Source: Candidatus Cohnella colombiensis
GTDB taxonomy: Bacteria > Bacillota > Bacilli > Paenibacillales > Paenibacillaceae
Direction of reading: 5' to 3'
Assembly (NCBI GenBank): GCA_029203125.1
Contig: CP119317.1
Location: 2,046,001-2,110,000 of the forward strand
Length of the DNA stretch: 64,000 bases
In this document: in pieces, positions 44,352-52,742 of the stretch
Layout: each line of letters starts with the position of its first letter
Position numbering within the stretch: the stretch's first letter is position 1
Notes under the pieces: model-generated
The model's input: the letters and a program-made list of their open reading frames with translations, nothing else
The model's database searches: none
What the model was told of the DNA's origin: nothing
Translations under genes and position numbers: made by a program

Positions 44352-46316
44352 CTAACCAATTACGATGCAGTTCCGTCCACGATGCTTCGCATCATATAAG
44401 GCCATATCTGCTTTATAAAATAGCGACTCAACACTTACTCTGTCATCTGTAGAATGCCACTCTGAAATGCCACAGGACACTGTTACTTTCGGATTCGTCT
44501 CACTTTCAACCCGAGTACGAATTCGTTCAGCAACTCTTCGAGTCTGATCAATGCTTAGCAACGGTAAATAAATCGCAAGCTCTTCCCCACCCCAACGTGC
44601 GGGGATATCGGTGTCACGAATTGACGTTCGAATAATATGACTGACTTGTGTTAAAATATCATCACCCACTTGATGACCATATGTGTCGTTGATCCGTTTA
44701 AAATGATCGAGATCGACGACAATGAGCGACCCTGAAGTATCCTTTGACTGCTTTCGCCCAATTCGCTCATTCAAGTAATGACGTGCATACAGTCCTGTAA
44801 GATTGTCTGTTATGACCATTCTGCGAACTTCTGCATGCAATGTTGCATTAGATAACGCTAACCCAAGGTGAGCAGACAACACTTGAAGCAACTTATAGTT
44901 ATCATATGAAAAGTGATTAGCGGTACGTTTGGAAATCATGACAGCACCTATGACATCACCATTGAGTAATAGTGGAGCAGCCAGCAAGGAACGTGAGTCC
45001 GTAATATCCATCAAATGTGAACCAACAGGGGATGATGCAATATAATCAGACAAGATGATCGGTTCCTTAGTCGTCCACATCACACCGCAGAATCCGTAAT
45101 CTCTAGAAAAAATTTGACCGACCATCTCAGGAACATTCGAAGTAATCACAACAAATTGTTGTGCAGTCATATCATATTGCAATATACAGCAGGAATCCGA
45201 TTGGAAGATGTTAATTAATTCTGTTGAAGCGAATTGCATTGTATCCGTTAGCTTTAAACTCCGATTCAAACGCTGTGTCAATTCATTGATTAACCGCAGT
45301 TCACCAATTAAAACATTAGCTTGCTCATGTAGCTTCGCCTTCTCAAAAGCAGCTCCTGTCGCTGTAGCAAGCATCGATAAAAAGCTAATATCTGACTCAT
45401 CAAACCCGTGATCAGGCAAATCTAATCGGAGAACACCATACACACCTTGCTTCCCTTGCAACGGAAGCGCCAATTGATGACGACCGGTATCCCGTTCCTC
45501 GCGAATTTGACCTTCAACGAAAGCCGCTTTGCAAAGATCCATATTACTCATATGAAAGGCAAGTGGTTTAACTTTTTCATTACTGCTATTATAATCCTGC
45601 GAGAGGAATAAGTCAGTTTTACAAATCGGATATAACTGCTCTAAGCTGTTCAACACTTCTGTAAGAACATCTTCAACATCGATATGGTCGTTTAATCTAC
45701 GCATGACATCAAATAGAATGTTCCGGCGCTTCTCTTCCTTCTGGGTTAAACTCTGATCGCGAAGCAAGCCACCTACAAACAGGTTTTCGAACTGACGATA
45801 GATACAGCTCCGATAATGCAGTGCTGCAGCCTGAAGCAGCTTGAGGTCTGCAGCTTGAGCTGTTGCTACAGGGAATATGCAGGTTAACAGTGCACATGGA
45901 ATACCGGATGTGCGTGTAAATATCGGGACTGCAAGCGTGTCGAATCCATATAACGATGATGAAGAGTGCTCTTCGCCTCTCATAAGCGTCGGACGACAAG
46001 TCTCTAGAGCTGCACTAGCTGCCGTGTGACCGAGCAGACTAATTCCTCTTGAGAAGGGATGCTCCCTCAGCTCCTTCTCCCCACTACACGCAAGACTAGA
46101 TCCATCCGGATGTAGTAATACGATCGATGAAATCCACGGATATCCATCGACTTCTTCTAACCAATCTGAGAAGCTGCTTGCTAATAAACCATGTATATAA
46201 GGTAAATCAGCTTCATATAAATCCTGTTTATGTAACCAACCTGGAAGTTCTTGACGAGTGCGAGTTGGAGAATCAAGCTCAACTACTGAAAAATCAGCAT
46301 TGCGTCTAATTACCAT
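44352..46316 (-). CDS. GAF-domain diguanylate cyclase
   Basis: I choose the ATG at 46314-46316 (MVIRRNADF), seven bases after GGAGGT; a GTG three codons earlier overlaps that site. The 654-residue soluble protein has an N-terminal sensor region, two GAF-like regions (about residues 190-320 and 345-485) and a GGDEF domain (490-654) with active site GGEEL at 576-580. RDTD, five residues before it, is a canonical RxxD inhibitory I-site. It should make c-di-GMP with product inhibition; no transmembrane segment is visible. Divergent from rpsD. Confidence 0.92.
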   Translation of the reverse strand: MVIRRNADFSVVELDSPTRTRQELPGWLHKQDLYEADLPYIHGLLASSFSDWLEEVDGYPWISSIVLLHPDGSSLACSGEKELREHPFSRGISLLGHTAASAALETCRPTLMRGEEHSSSSLYGFDTLAVPIFTRTSGIPCALLTCIFPVATAQAADLKLLQAAALHYRSCIYRQFENLFVGGLLRDQSLTQKEEKRRNILFDVMRRLNDHIDVEDVLTEVLNSLEQLYPICKTDLFLSQDYNSSNEKVKPLAFHMSNMDLCKAAFVEGQIREERDTGRHQLALPLQGKQGVYGVLRLDLPDHGFDESDISFLSMLATATGAAFEKAKLHEQANVLIGELRLINELTQRLNRSLKLTDTMQFASTELINIFQSDSCCILQYDMTAQQFVVITSNVPEMVGQIFSRDYGFCGVMWTTKEPIILSDYIASSPVGSHLMDITDSRSLLAAPLLLNGDVIGAVMISKRTANHFSYDNYKLLQVLSAHLGLALSNATLHAEVRRMVITDNLTGLYARHYLNERIGRKQSKDTSGSLIVVDLDHFKRINDTYGHQVGDDILTQVSHIIRTSIRDTDIPARWGGEELAIYLPLLSIDQTRRVAERIRTRVESETNPKVTVSCGISEWHSTDDRVSVESLFYKADMALYDAKHRGRNCIVIG

Positions 46317-46465
46317 TCTCGCCACCTCCGTCCGATCACTATTTACTATATAACTATACTAGATAAATATGATTTTTGCACTAACTTTAGTATACAGCTA
46401 ATCAGACCTTAGTACTGATCTTTATAAATTTTTAATGAACTTTGTCGCAAAAATCATCTAGGACC

Positions 46466-46493
46466 TTGACAAATATTCATTCTCTCATATAAT
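46466..46493 (+). promoter_or_regulatory. strong rpsD promoter
   Basis: -35 TTGACA (46466-46471), 16-base spacer, -10 TATAAT (46488-46493): both boxes match consensus exactly. It would give a leader of about 168 bases before rpsD. Confidence 0.85.
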
Positions 46494-46504
46494 ATATCTT
46501 GTTG

Positions 46505-46658
46505 AATACTGTGGGTCTTAACATTTGTGGCACCCTCTCGAGCTTCCCACCAGCGGGCTGCGGCTGAACATCCCTGACTGGAACCGTCCTATGGATAGGT
46601 TACGGAGAAATTCGCGCAATGAAACCCCATTTTCAAAAATTAATTTTGAAAAAGGAGC
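46505..46658 (+). promoter_or_regulatory. rpsD leader, likely S4 autoregulatory RNA
   Basis: This non-coding leader contains several stems: GTGGG/CCCAC near 46509-46543, CCGTCCTATGGATAGGTTACGG at 46584-46605 and a nine-base TTTTCAAAA/TTTTGAAAA hairpin (46630-46652) whose 3' arm touches the AAAGGAG ribosome binding site. Firmicute rpsD is known to be repressed by S4 binding its leader; the layout agrees, but I have not matched it to the known consensus base by base. Confidence 0.6.
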
Positions 46659-46668
46659 TTCAAACATT

Positions 46669-47268
46669 ATGTCAAGATATACAGGTCCTAAGTTTAAACT
46701 AAGCCGTCGCCTAGGAATTTCTTTGGGTGGCACAGGAAAAGAATTGAAACGTCCATTCCCTCCAGGTCAACACGGTGCTAACACGCGTCGTAAGATCAGT
46801 GGTTATGGCATGCAACTTCAAGAAAAGCAAAAGCTTCGCCACATGTATGGTTTGAACGAGAAGCAATTCCGCAATCTCTTCGACCGTGCAGTGAAGCAAC
46901 AAGGTATCGCCGGTGAGAACTTCATGTTCTTGCTCGAAAGCCGTCTAGACAACCTCGTGTATCGTCTTGGCTGGTCTAACACTCGTTACGGCGCTCGCCA
47001 ATTGGTATCTCACGGTCACGTGACAGTCAATGGGAAGAAAGTAAACATTGCATCTTACCTCGTACAAGTCGGTGATGTAATCGGTCTTCGTGAACGTAGT
47101 CGCTCATTGAAAACGATCAAAGAAGCGATCGAAGCACGTCATCACTTGCCTAACTATGTTGAATTCGATGCTAACACAATGCAAGGTAAATTCGTTCGTT
47201 TTCCAGACCGTGGCGAATTGTCCCAAGACATTGATGAAAAGCAAATCGTCGAGTTCTACAGCCGTTAA
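46669..47268 (+). CDS. rpsD: 30S ribosomal protein S4
   Basis: The ATG at 46669 follows AAAGGAGCTTC. The 199-residue protein begins MSRYTGPKFKLSRRLGISL and has the S4 RNA-binding region ESRLDNLVYRLGWSNTRYGARQ, VSHGHVTVNGKKVNI and IVEFYSR end. No zinc cysteines, so the C- form. Stand-alone gene as in Bacillus, with its own promoter, leader and terminator. Confidence 0.97.
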   Translation: MSRYTGPKFKLSRRLGISLGGTGKELKRPFPPGQHGANTRRKISGYGMQLQEKQKLRHMYGLNEKQFRNLFDRAVKQQGIAGENFMFLLESRLDNLVYRLGWSNTRYGARQLVSHGHVTVNGKKVNIASYLVQVGDVIGLRERSRSLKTIKEAIEARHHLPNYVEFDANTMQGKFVRFPDRGELSQDIDEKQIVEFYSR

Positions 47269-47281
47269 TTGCTTGGAGGCC

Positions 47282-47326
47282 AACGAGCTATTCCCATTTC
47301 GATGGGATGGCTCGTTTTTTTGTTTT
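47282..47326 (+). terminator. intrinsic terminator of rpsD
   Basis: AACGAGC pairs with GCTCGTT and inner TCCCAT with ATGGGA, followed by seven T and GTTTTT. Confidence 0.9.
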
Positions 47327-47343
47327 TCGATTAGGCTTTATAC

Positions 47344-47456
47344 GGTCATGTGTCTCCTTACGGTTGTTGTTGAAATCAGGAAATTGGAATAATTAAGCAA
47401 TGTGATTTCCCGATTTCAAAGACAAACGCTGTCGCTCCTACAGGAGATACATGACC
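47344..47456. repeat. nested inverted repeat downstream of rpsD
   Basis: Outer arms 47344-47357 and 47443-47456 match with one G-T type change; inner arms 47372-47384 and 47405-47417 match with one change. The two pairings are nested, giving an arm of over 100 bases with an asymmetric internal loop. It lies between the rpsD and sugar-binding-protein terminators, with no coding frame. Confidence 0.75.
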
Positions 47457-47484
47457 TCTTTAATTTATCGATATCTGTATGACT

Positions 47485-47529
47485 AAAAAACAAAAGTGGT
47501 GATGCAGGAGACTCCTGCACCACCACTTT
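47485..47529 (-). terminator. intrinsic terminator of the sugar-binding-protein gene
   Basis: On the minus strand AAAGTGGTG pairs with CACCACTTT and inner TGCAGGAG with CTCCTGCA, then TTTTGTTTTTT. Confidence 0.9.
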
Positions 47530-47549
47530 GACTTCTTTCTCCTATTAGC

Positions 47550-48878
47550 TTACTTCTTCACTATATCTCTAACAGCCTTATCGAGCTTAGCGAGCAACTG
47601 GTCACCAGTCGTTTGTTTGCCGAGGTATTCTTGCATTGCGATACCCCATTGCTGTGTAATACCGTCTGGGAAACGATCCCAGTTCCAGCTTTTAACTTGA
47701 TCAGGGTGCTCTTGGGAAAATACTGCGAAGTCACCAGCGATTTTACCTACTGCTTCTGGATTAGGATCAATCGAAGTCAACGCAGGTACGAATTGGAAGT
47801 CAGTTGAAATGAATTTCTTACCTGTAGTGGACGTTACCATCCAGTTCAAGAAAGCTTTCGCTTCTTCAGGATGAGCAGATTTGTTGTTGACAATCCAGTT
47901 GTTCGGAACACCTGTGAACACATTAGGTACATCAAGCAATGGTACAGGCATCATTCCCAAGTTCATACCCGGAGATACTTCATCAACCATACCTTGAATC
48001 CAGTTACCATGTTGAATCATTGCATATTTACCAGCTGCGAATTCTGCAACTTGTGTATTGTAATCCGTTGTGAGTGCTTTTTCTTGACCATTTGCATTCA
48101 TAATATCAACGAGGCGCACCCATTGCTTCATAATTGGGTCATCAGCGAATGTCTTCGTTCCTGCTTTGATTTCTTCGATGAACGCAGCTGGATCTGGTTG
48201 GTTAGCCAGTGCGATATTCAACGTGTGAATACCCATGGACCACCATTCACTCGTAAGTGCGAAAGGAATAATCCCTGCATCTTTCAACTGCTTCGCTGCA
48301 GCTTCGAGCTCATCTAAAGTTTTAGGCAATTCAGTAATGCCTGCTTTAGCAAAAAGATCTTTGTTGTATGTGAAGCCATATGCTTCCAAGTTCATTGGCA
48401 TACCGAGAAGCTTACCATCACGTGTAATTTGTGGTCTAGACGCTTCTACGAGATCTTTAGCCCATGCTTCACCGGAAAGATCCGTTGCACGATCCATATA
48501 AGGATCGAAACCTGCCCATCCGCTGGAGTTGAAAATTTCCGGCTCTTCGCCCGCTGCAAGATTTGCTTTGAGCAATGCGCTGTAGTCTTCGCCACCACCG
48601 TGAGTTTCGATTTCTACTTTAACACCCGTTTCCTTCTCATATTCATTAGCCATTTTTTGCAATGCCTCTGCAATTTCTACTTTGAATTGGAACACTTTAA
48701 TGGTTACATCTTTCTTCTCAGCTGGAGCAGAAGATTGTTCACTTGCACTAGGTGAAGCTACGCTGTCACTAGCTCCTTTAGTACTAGCACTTCCTTCATT
48801 GTTGCTTTTGCCACATGCGCTGAGTACAGCTACAAGCAATACAGCAAGCAGTGTGAAGATAGTAATTTTCTTTGTCAA
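47550..48878 (-). CDS. sugar ABC transporter substrate-binding lipoprotein
   Basis: The start is a TTG at 48876-48878, eight bases after AGGGGGT; no ATG or GTG in frame fits. The 442-residue family 1 binding protein has signal peptide and lipobox VLSAC (Cys22), a Ser/Lys-rich linker, then VTIKVFQFKVEIAEALQKMANEYEKETGVKVEIET and GWAGFDPYMD, GKLLGMPMNLEAYGF, GKYAMIQHGNW. It should bind a sugar or oligosaccharide at the membrane surface. It follows two permease genes but has its own promoter with a palindromic operator, so it may be made in excess. Confidence 0.9.
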   Translation of the reverse strand: MTKKITIFTLLAVLLVAVLSACGKSNNEGSASTKGASDSVASPSASEQSSAPAEKKDVTIKVFQFKVEIAEALQKMANEYEKETGVKVEIETHGGGEDYSALLKANLAAGEEPEIFNSSGWAGFDPYMDRATDLSGEAWAKDLVEASRPQITRDGKLLGMPMNLEAYGFTYNKDLFAKAGITELPKTLDELEAAAKQLKDAGIIPFALTSEWWSMGIHTLNIALANQPDPAAFIEEIKAGTKTFADDPIMKQWVRLVDIMNANGQEKALTTDYNTQVAEFAAGKYAMIQHGNWIQGMVDEVSPGMNLGMMPVPLLDVPNVFTGVPNNWIVNNKSAHPEEAKAFLNWMVTSTTGKKFISTDFQFVPALTSIDPNPEAVGKIAGDFAVFSQEHPDQVKSWNWDRFPDGITQQWGIAMQEYLGKQTTGDQLLAKLDKAVRDIVKK

Positions 48879-48919
48879 TTCATTTACCCCCTAGAGATGA
48901 TCTTAATTCTTACATTTTT

Positions 48920-48942
48920 ATTATAGAATGCAAACGTTTGCA
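48920..48942 (-). promoter_or_regulatory. promoter and CcpA/LacI-type operator of the binding-protein gene
   Basis: The perfect 14-base palindrome TGCAAACGTTTGCA (48929-48942) fits a cre or LacI-family operator. On the minus strand a consensus -10 TATAAT (plus 48920-48925) begins three bases after it, so a bound repressor would cover the -35/-10 spacer. The start codon is about 42 bases downstream of the -10. Confidence 0.75.
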
Positions 48943-48990
48943 TGGTACACCTAGAATATTGAACATGTAGGTGTAAAATCTTGTTTAACC

Positions 48991-49824
48991 TTAACCTTTT
49001 ACCGAACCTGCTGTAATTCCTTCAACAATATATTTTTGCAACGAGAGGAAAAAGAGAACGATCGGAATCGTACTTAACGTCAAAGCCGCCATCGCCAAGT
49101 CCCACTTTCGTGTATATTGACCGAAGAACTTTTGAATCGCGATCGGGATTGTCGTAAACGTGTTATTTACTACAAGGACAGGTAGCAAGTAATCGTTCCA
49201 AATCCACAAGACGTTTAAGATGATTACAGTAGCTGTAATCGGCTTTAGTAAAGGGAATACGATTCTTATGAATACGCCATAAGGGGAACATCCATCAACG
49301 ACTGCCGCCTCTTCAACTTCCCTAGGTACCGATTTAATAAAACCATGATAGAGGAACATTGACAATGAAATCCCGAAGCCTAGGTAGCAGATAACAATTC
49401 CGTAAACTTCTCCTCTAAGCTCGAACAATGCCGTAATTCGCATAAGTGGTAACATGACCGATTGGAATGGAATAATCATTGCTGAGATTAACACTGTAAA
49501 CAAGATTTTGTTGAACACGGTTGGTCTTCGTACAATTCGGTATGCCATCATCGACGCAAGTACGACAAGTCCGATAACACTTAAAGATGTGACTACTAAG
49601 GAGTGCATGAGCACCACTGGAAAATCAATCGCAACCCATGCTTTTTTGAAATTGGCGAACGAGAACACTTCCGGAAACTTAGCCGCATTCAGCAAAATCT
49701 CTCTTAGCTTTTTGAAAGCGTTGATGATTAAGAAGTAAAAAGGTGAAAGGAATAACAATGCCAATAAAATCGCTACAATTTCTGCAATTAACAATCCGGT
49801 AGAATAACGTTTTGTCGTCTCCAT
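48991..49824 (-). CDS. sugar ABC transporter permease, MalG type
   Basis: The ATG at 49822-49824 shares one base with the stop of the upstream permease (TGATG), eight or nine bases after GGAGGT. The 277-residue protein has six transmembrane helices and the EAA-type loop VEEAAVVDGCSPYGVFIRIVFPLLKP. It pairs with the MalF-type permease. No ATPase gene is present here; Firmicute sugar importers of this type commonly share the MsmX ATPase (known; inferred here). Confidence 0.93.
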   Translation of the reverse strand: METTKRYSTGLLIAEIVAILLALLFLSPFYFLIINAFKKLREILLNAAKFPEVFSFANFKKAWVAIDFPVVLMHSLVVTSLSVIGLVVLASMMAYRIVRRPTVFNKILFTVLISAMIIPFQSVMLPLMRITALFELRGEVYGIVICYLGFGISLSMFLYHGFIKSVPREVEEAAVVDGCSPYGVFIRIVFPLLKPITATVIILNVLWIWNDYLLPVLVVNNTFTTIPIAIQKFFGQYTRKWDLAMAALTLSTIPIVLFFLSLQKYIVEGITAGSVKG

Positions 49825-50714
49825 CACTCTTCTACCTCCATCTTCTTGGTGAATAACACTTGAGTGACGGTGATGAGTGCAACACCGATGAAGAAGATCA
49901 TCGCTTTGGCTGTACCGAGACCATAACGATTGTTCGTTAAGCTTTCGCGGTATATGTTAAGCGCAATCGACTCCGTAGAGTAGCCTGGTCCGCCTCCTGT
50001 AAGCGATAGATTCAGGTCAAACATCCGAAAAGCATTGGACGTTGTCAAGAACAAGCAGATCGTAAGAGCAGGCATGATGAGTGGAATCGTAATGCTACGC
50101 AACATTTGCCAACGATTAGCACCATCAATTAATGCGGCTTCTGACAGCTCCTTCGGAACACTGACAAGAGCTGCAATGTAGATAATCATCATATAACCTG
50201 CAGTTTGCCAGACGAATACGATCACGATTCCCCAGAAAGCTGTTGCAGGTGTGCCCAGCCAAGTCAAATTGAAAAATCCGATACCTGACCATTCCCCGAT
50301 CGTGCTGAAGCCACGAACAAATATGAAGTACCAGATATACCCGAGCAATAGACCCCCGACTACATTCGGTAGAAAGAAAATTGTTCTTAAGCCGTTTCTT
50401 GTCTTCAGCCTACGATGAAGTAGGCTCGCCAACATAAAAGCGAGAACGTTCGTAATAATGACCGACACAACCGTAAATCTGACTGTAAACCAGAATGAAG
50501 TCCAGAAGCGATCATCCTCTAGGAAGATCCGATTAATATTATCCATCCCGATCCACTTTGCATTACCTAAATCTAACCCATTCCACTCTGTAAACGTGTA
50601 ATAAAAGCCCATCATAAAAGGTGTGAATACGATCAACAAAAAGAATACGAGACCCGGTCCTACGAATACCGTTTGCTGAAGCAATTCGCTCCACCTTTTC
50701 CCCCGATTAACCAT
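49824..50714 (-). CDS. sugar ABC transporter permease, MalF type
   Basis: A 296-residue protein with six transmembrane helices, an N-terminal LQQTVFVGPGLVFFLLIVFTPF and the loop LSEAALIDGANRWQMLRSITIPLIMP. ATG follows AAGGGAGC. First gene of the transporter set (MalF type, MalG type, binding protein). It is divergent from a YesM-type sensor kinase, an arrangement common in Paenibacillus where the pair regulates the transporter. Confidence 0.93.
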   Translation of the reverse strand: MVNRGKRWSELLQQTVFVGPGLVFFLLIVFTPFMMGFYYTFTEWNGLDLGNAKWIGMDNINRIFLEDDRFWTSFWFTVRFTVVSVIITNVLAFMLASLLHRRLKTRNGLRTIFFLPNVVGGLLLGYIWYFIFVRGFSTIGEWSGIGFFNLTWLGTPATAFWGIVIVFVWQTAGYMMIIYIAALVSVPKELSEAALIDGANRWQMLRSITIPLIMPALTICLFLTTSNAFRMFDLNLSLTGGGPGYSTESIALNIYRESLTNNRYGLGTAKAMIFFIGVALITVTQVLFTKKMEVEE

Positions 50715-50885
50715 GTGCAGAGCTCCCTTCCTGTTGTTATCATGCTAGCTCCATGAAATCAGTATAGTAGTCTGACGGGCAAGCCACTACCTAGGATCAT
50801 GATGTTGAAGGTGGAATATATTGACCAACACACAATCTTCGATTACTGTTTATGGAAGAAGCCCACAGTGTGAGGAGAATAGATG

Positions 50886-52742
50886 ATGCGTAAGCTAACT
50901 CTCGTACGAAACACGATTCGCAATAAGCTGATGCTACTCCTACTCATCGCAATGATTTTGCCAGTTGCCACATCGATGATCATTTCATATAGCTCAACTA
51001 AAAAATCAATTTCCGAGGAAGCATACGAGAATAACACTTTGCTCCTCTCGCTAGCGCAAACGAATCTCATGAATTACATTCAAAATATTAATCAGAAGTC
51101 TCTGGCTGTCTATAACTCCATCAACGTCCCGCGCTCCCTCTACTACATCCTTGAACACAGCATGGAAGATGAAGTTATCCCGAACTCAATCTCGGATGTA
51201 ATCAATAACCGTAATTTACTTAAAGATCATCTGCTTAGCATCTATCAAAGTGTAAGTGAATTCCAGCAGGTTCGGCTTTATGTCGTCAGTCGTCAAACGA
51301 ACTATGTGCTCATAAGTGATGACAATATCAAGCAAGGAACGTCTGCAATGGACATCACTGAAGCATCTAAACGTGCATACATAGAGCCAAGTCACCCCAT
51401 TCATAGTTATGGGCTGAGCTTCAAGCAAAGCCATCCGGATGAACAAGTGTTTACATTGCATCGCCCGATTTTCCGTGCGCCAAGTGAACAACTGCTAGCT
51501 ATTCTCTCAATTGACGTCAAACTGAATGTACTCACCGAATTAACACGCCAGCTCTACGATCCAGGTGGTGAAAACTTTTATATCGTCGATTCGAATGGTC
51601 AACCGATCATTTCTTCCCCTGAGCAAAAAGAAGGGCAAATCGTTCCTGCAAAGTGGCTGGAAAAAATCCGTCAAAATGATGTGAATAGTGGCTATATGAG
51701 CTGGGAAGATGATTCCTTCAAGGGAATGGTGTTCTACAATCGTGTCACATCCCCGATCATGGATTGGTACTTGATCAAATTAACACCGTACAAGAAGCTT
51801 TATACGACAGCAGATCGCATTGCTCAGATTAATACTTGGGTTGGAGTGCTCTTTCTCGCAGTCGCGGCAATTGCAACGTTGTACATTTCCTATCGGTTTA
51901 CAAAGCCGTTGCTTAGCTTGATTGGTTACGTCAATCAAATCGAACGTGGTAACTTAGATGTCGATATAGAAATTGGCAGTCATGATGAAATTGGCTTGCT
52001 CTCTCGAAGATTTAAATCGATGATGCAAACAATTAACAACTTAATTCTAAAGGAATATCGACTGGAGATCGCCAATAAAACGAATCAACTTAAAGCTCTG
52101 CAAGCACAGATCAACCCCCATTTTATAAATAACGCCTTGCAATCGATTGGAACAGTAGCACTGCAGCACAAAGATCAGCAGGTTTATTCTCTCATAACAT
52201 CACTTGGAAAAATGATGCGATACAATATGAATACGGGAGAAACGATCGTCGAGCTTGCTAAGGAAATCAGCTATATTCAAGCGTATCTCGACTTACAAAA
52301 GCAACGCTTCGATACGTCACTTGAGCTAGTAATCGATATCGATCCCCATACGCGCACAATACTAGTGCCGAAGATGATTTTGCAGCCGATCGTAGAAAAT
52401 TTTTTCGCACATGGCTTTGTACCCTTACATGATCGACCTGCGCAGTTGTGCATCACGACGATGTTAAAGGAGAGCTACTTAATCATTTCCATTCAGGATA
52501 ACGGTGAAGGTATGACTGAGGAGCACCTTGTCAGCATCAATCAACGTCTACAAAAAGAAGATGTTACACAATTAGGACAAGATAATGGGATTGGACTGCG
52601 TAATGTACTTGCTCGCCTACAGCTGCAATTTCATGAATCTGCTTCAATCACACTTGCTCCTGCTGATCCCAAAGGATTGCTCGTTCAACTGTTGATTCCA
52701 CTAGAAAAGGAGCAAATAATGAATGAAAGTGTTGCTAATTGA
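50886..52742 (+). CDS. YesM-type sensor histidine kinase
   Basis: A 618-residue kinase: transmembrane helix near residues 15-40, large extracellular dCache-like region (60-300), second helix (305-325), HAMP (FTKPLLSLIGYVNQIERGNL), His_kinase domain LKALQAQINPHFINNALQSIG with phospho-His, and HATPase motifs DNGEGM and NGIGLRN. ATG at 50886 or 50883, both near GAGGAGA. It ends overlapping the response regulator. It probably senses an extracellular ligand, perhaps through the transporter opposite. Confidence 0.92.
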   Translation: MRKLTLVRNTIRNKLMLLLLIAMILPVATSMIISYSSTKKSISEEAYENNTLLLSLAQTNLMNYIQNINQKSLAVYNSINVPRSLYYILEHSMEDEVIPNSISDVINNRNLLKDHLLSIYQSVSEFQQVRLYVVSRQTNYVLISDDNIKQGTSAMDITEASKRAYIEPSHPIHSYGLSFKQSHPDEQVFTLHRPIFRAPSEQLLAILSIDVKLNVLTELTRQLYDPGGENFYIVDSNGQPIISSPEQKEGQIVPAKWLEKIRQNDVNSGYMSWEDDSFKGMVFYNRVTSPIMDWYLIKLTPYKKLYTTADRIAQINTWVGVLFLAVAAIATLYISYRFTKPLLSLIGYVNQIERGNLDVDIEIGSHDEIGLLSRRFKSMMQTINNLILKEYRLEIANKTNQLKALQAQINPHFINNALQSIGTVALQHKDQQVYSLITSLGKMMRYNMNTGETIVELAKEISYIQAYLDLQKQRFDTSLELVIDIDPHTRTILVPKMILQPIVENFFAHGFVPLHDRPAQLCITTMLKESYLIISIQDNGEGMTEEHLVSINQRLQKEDVTQLGQDNGIGLRNVLARLQLQFHESASITLAPADPKGLLVQLLIPLEKEQIMNESVAN

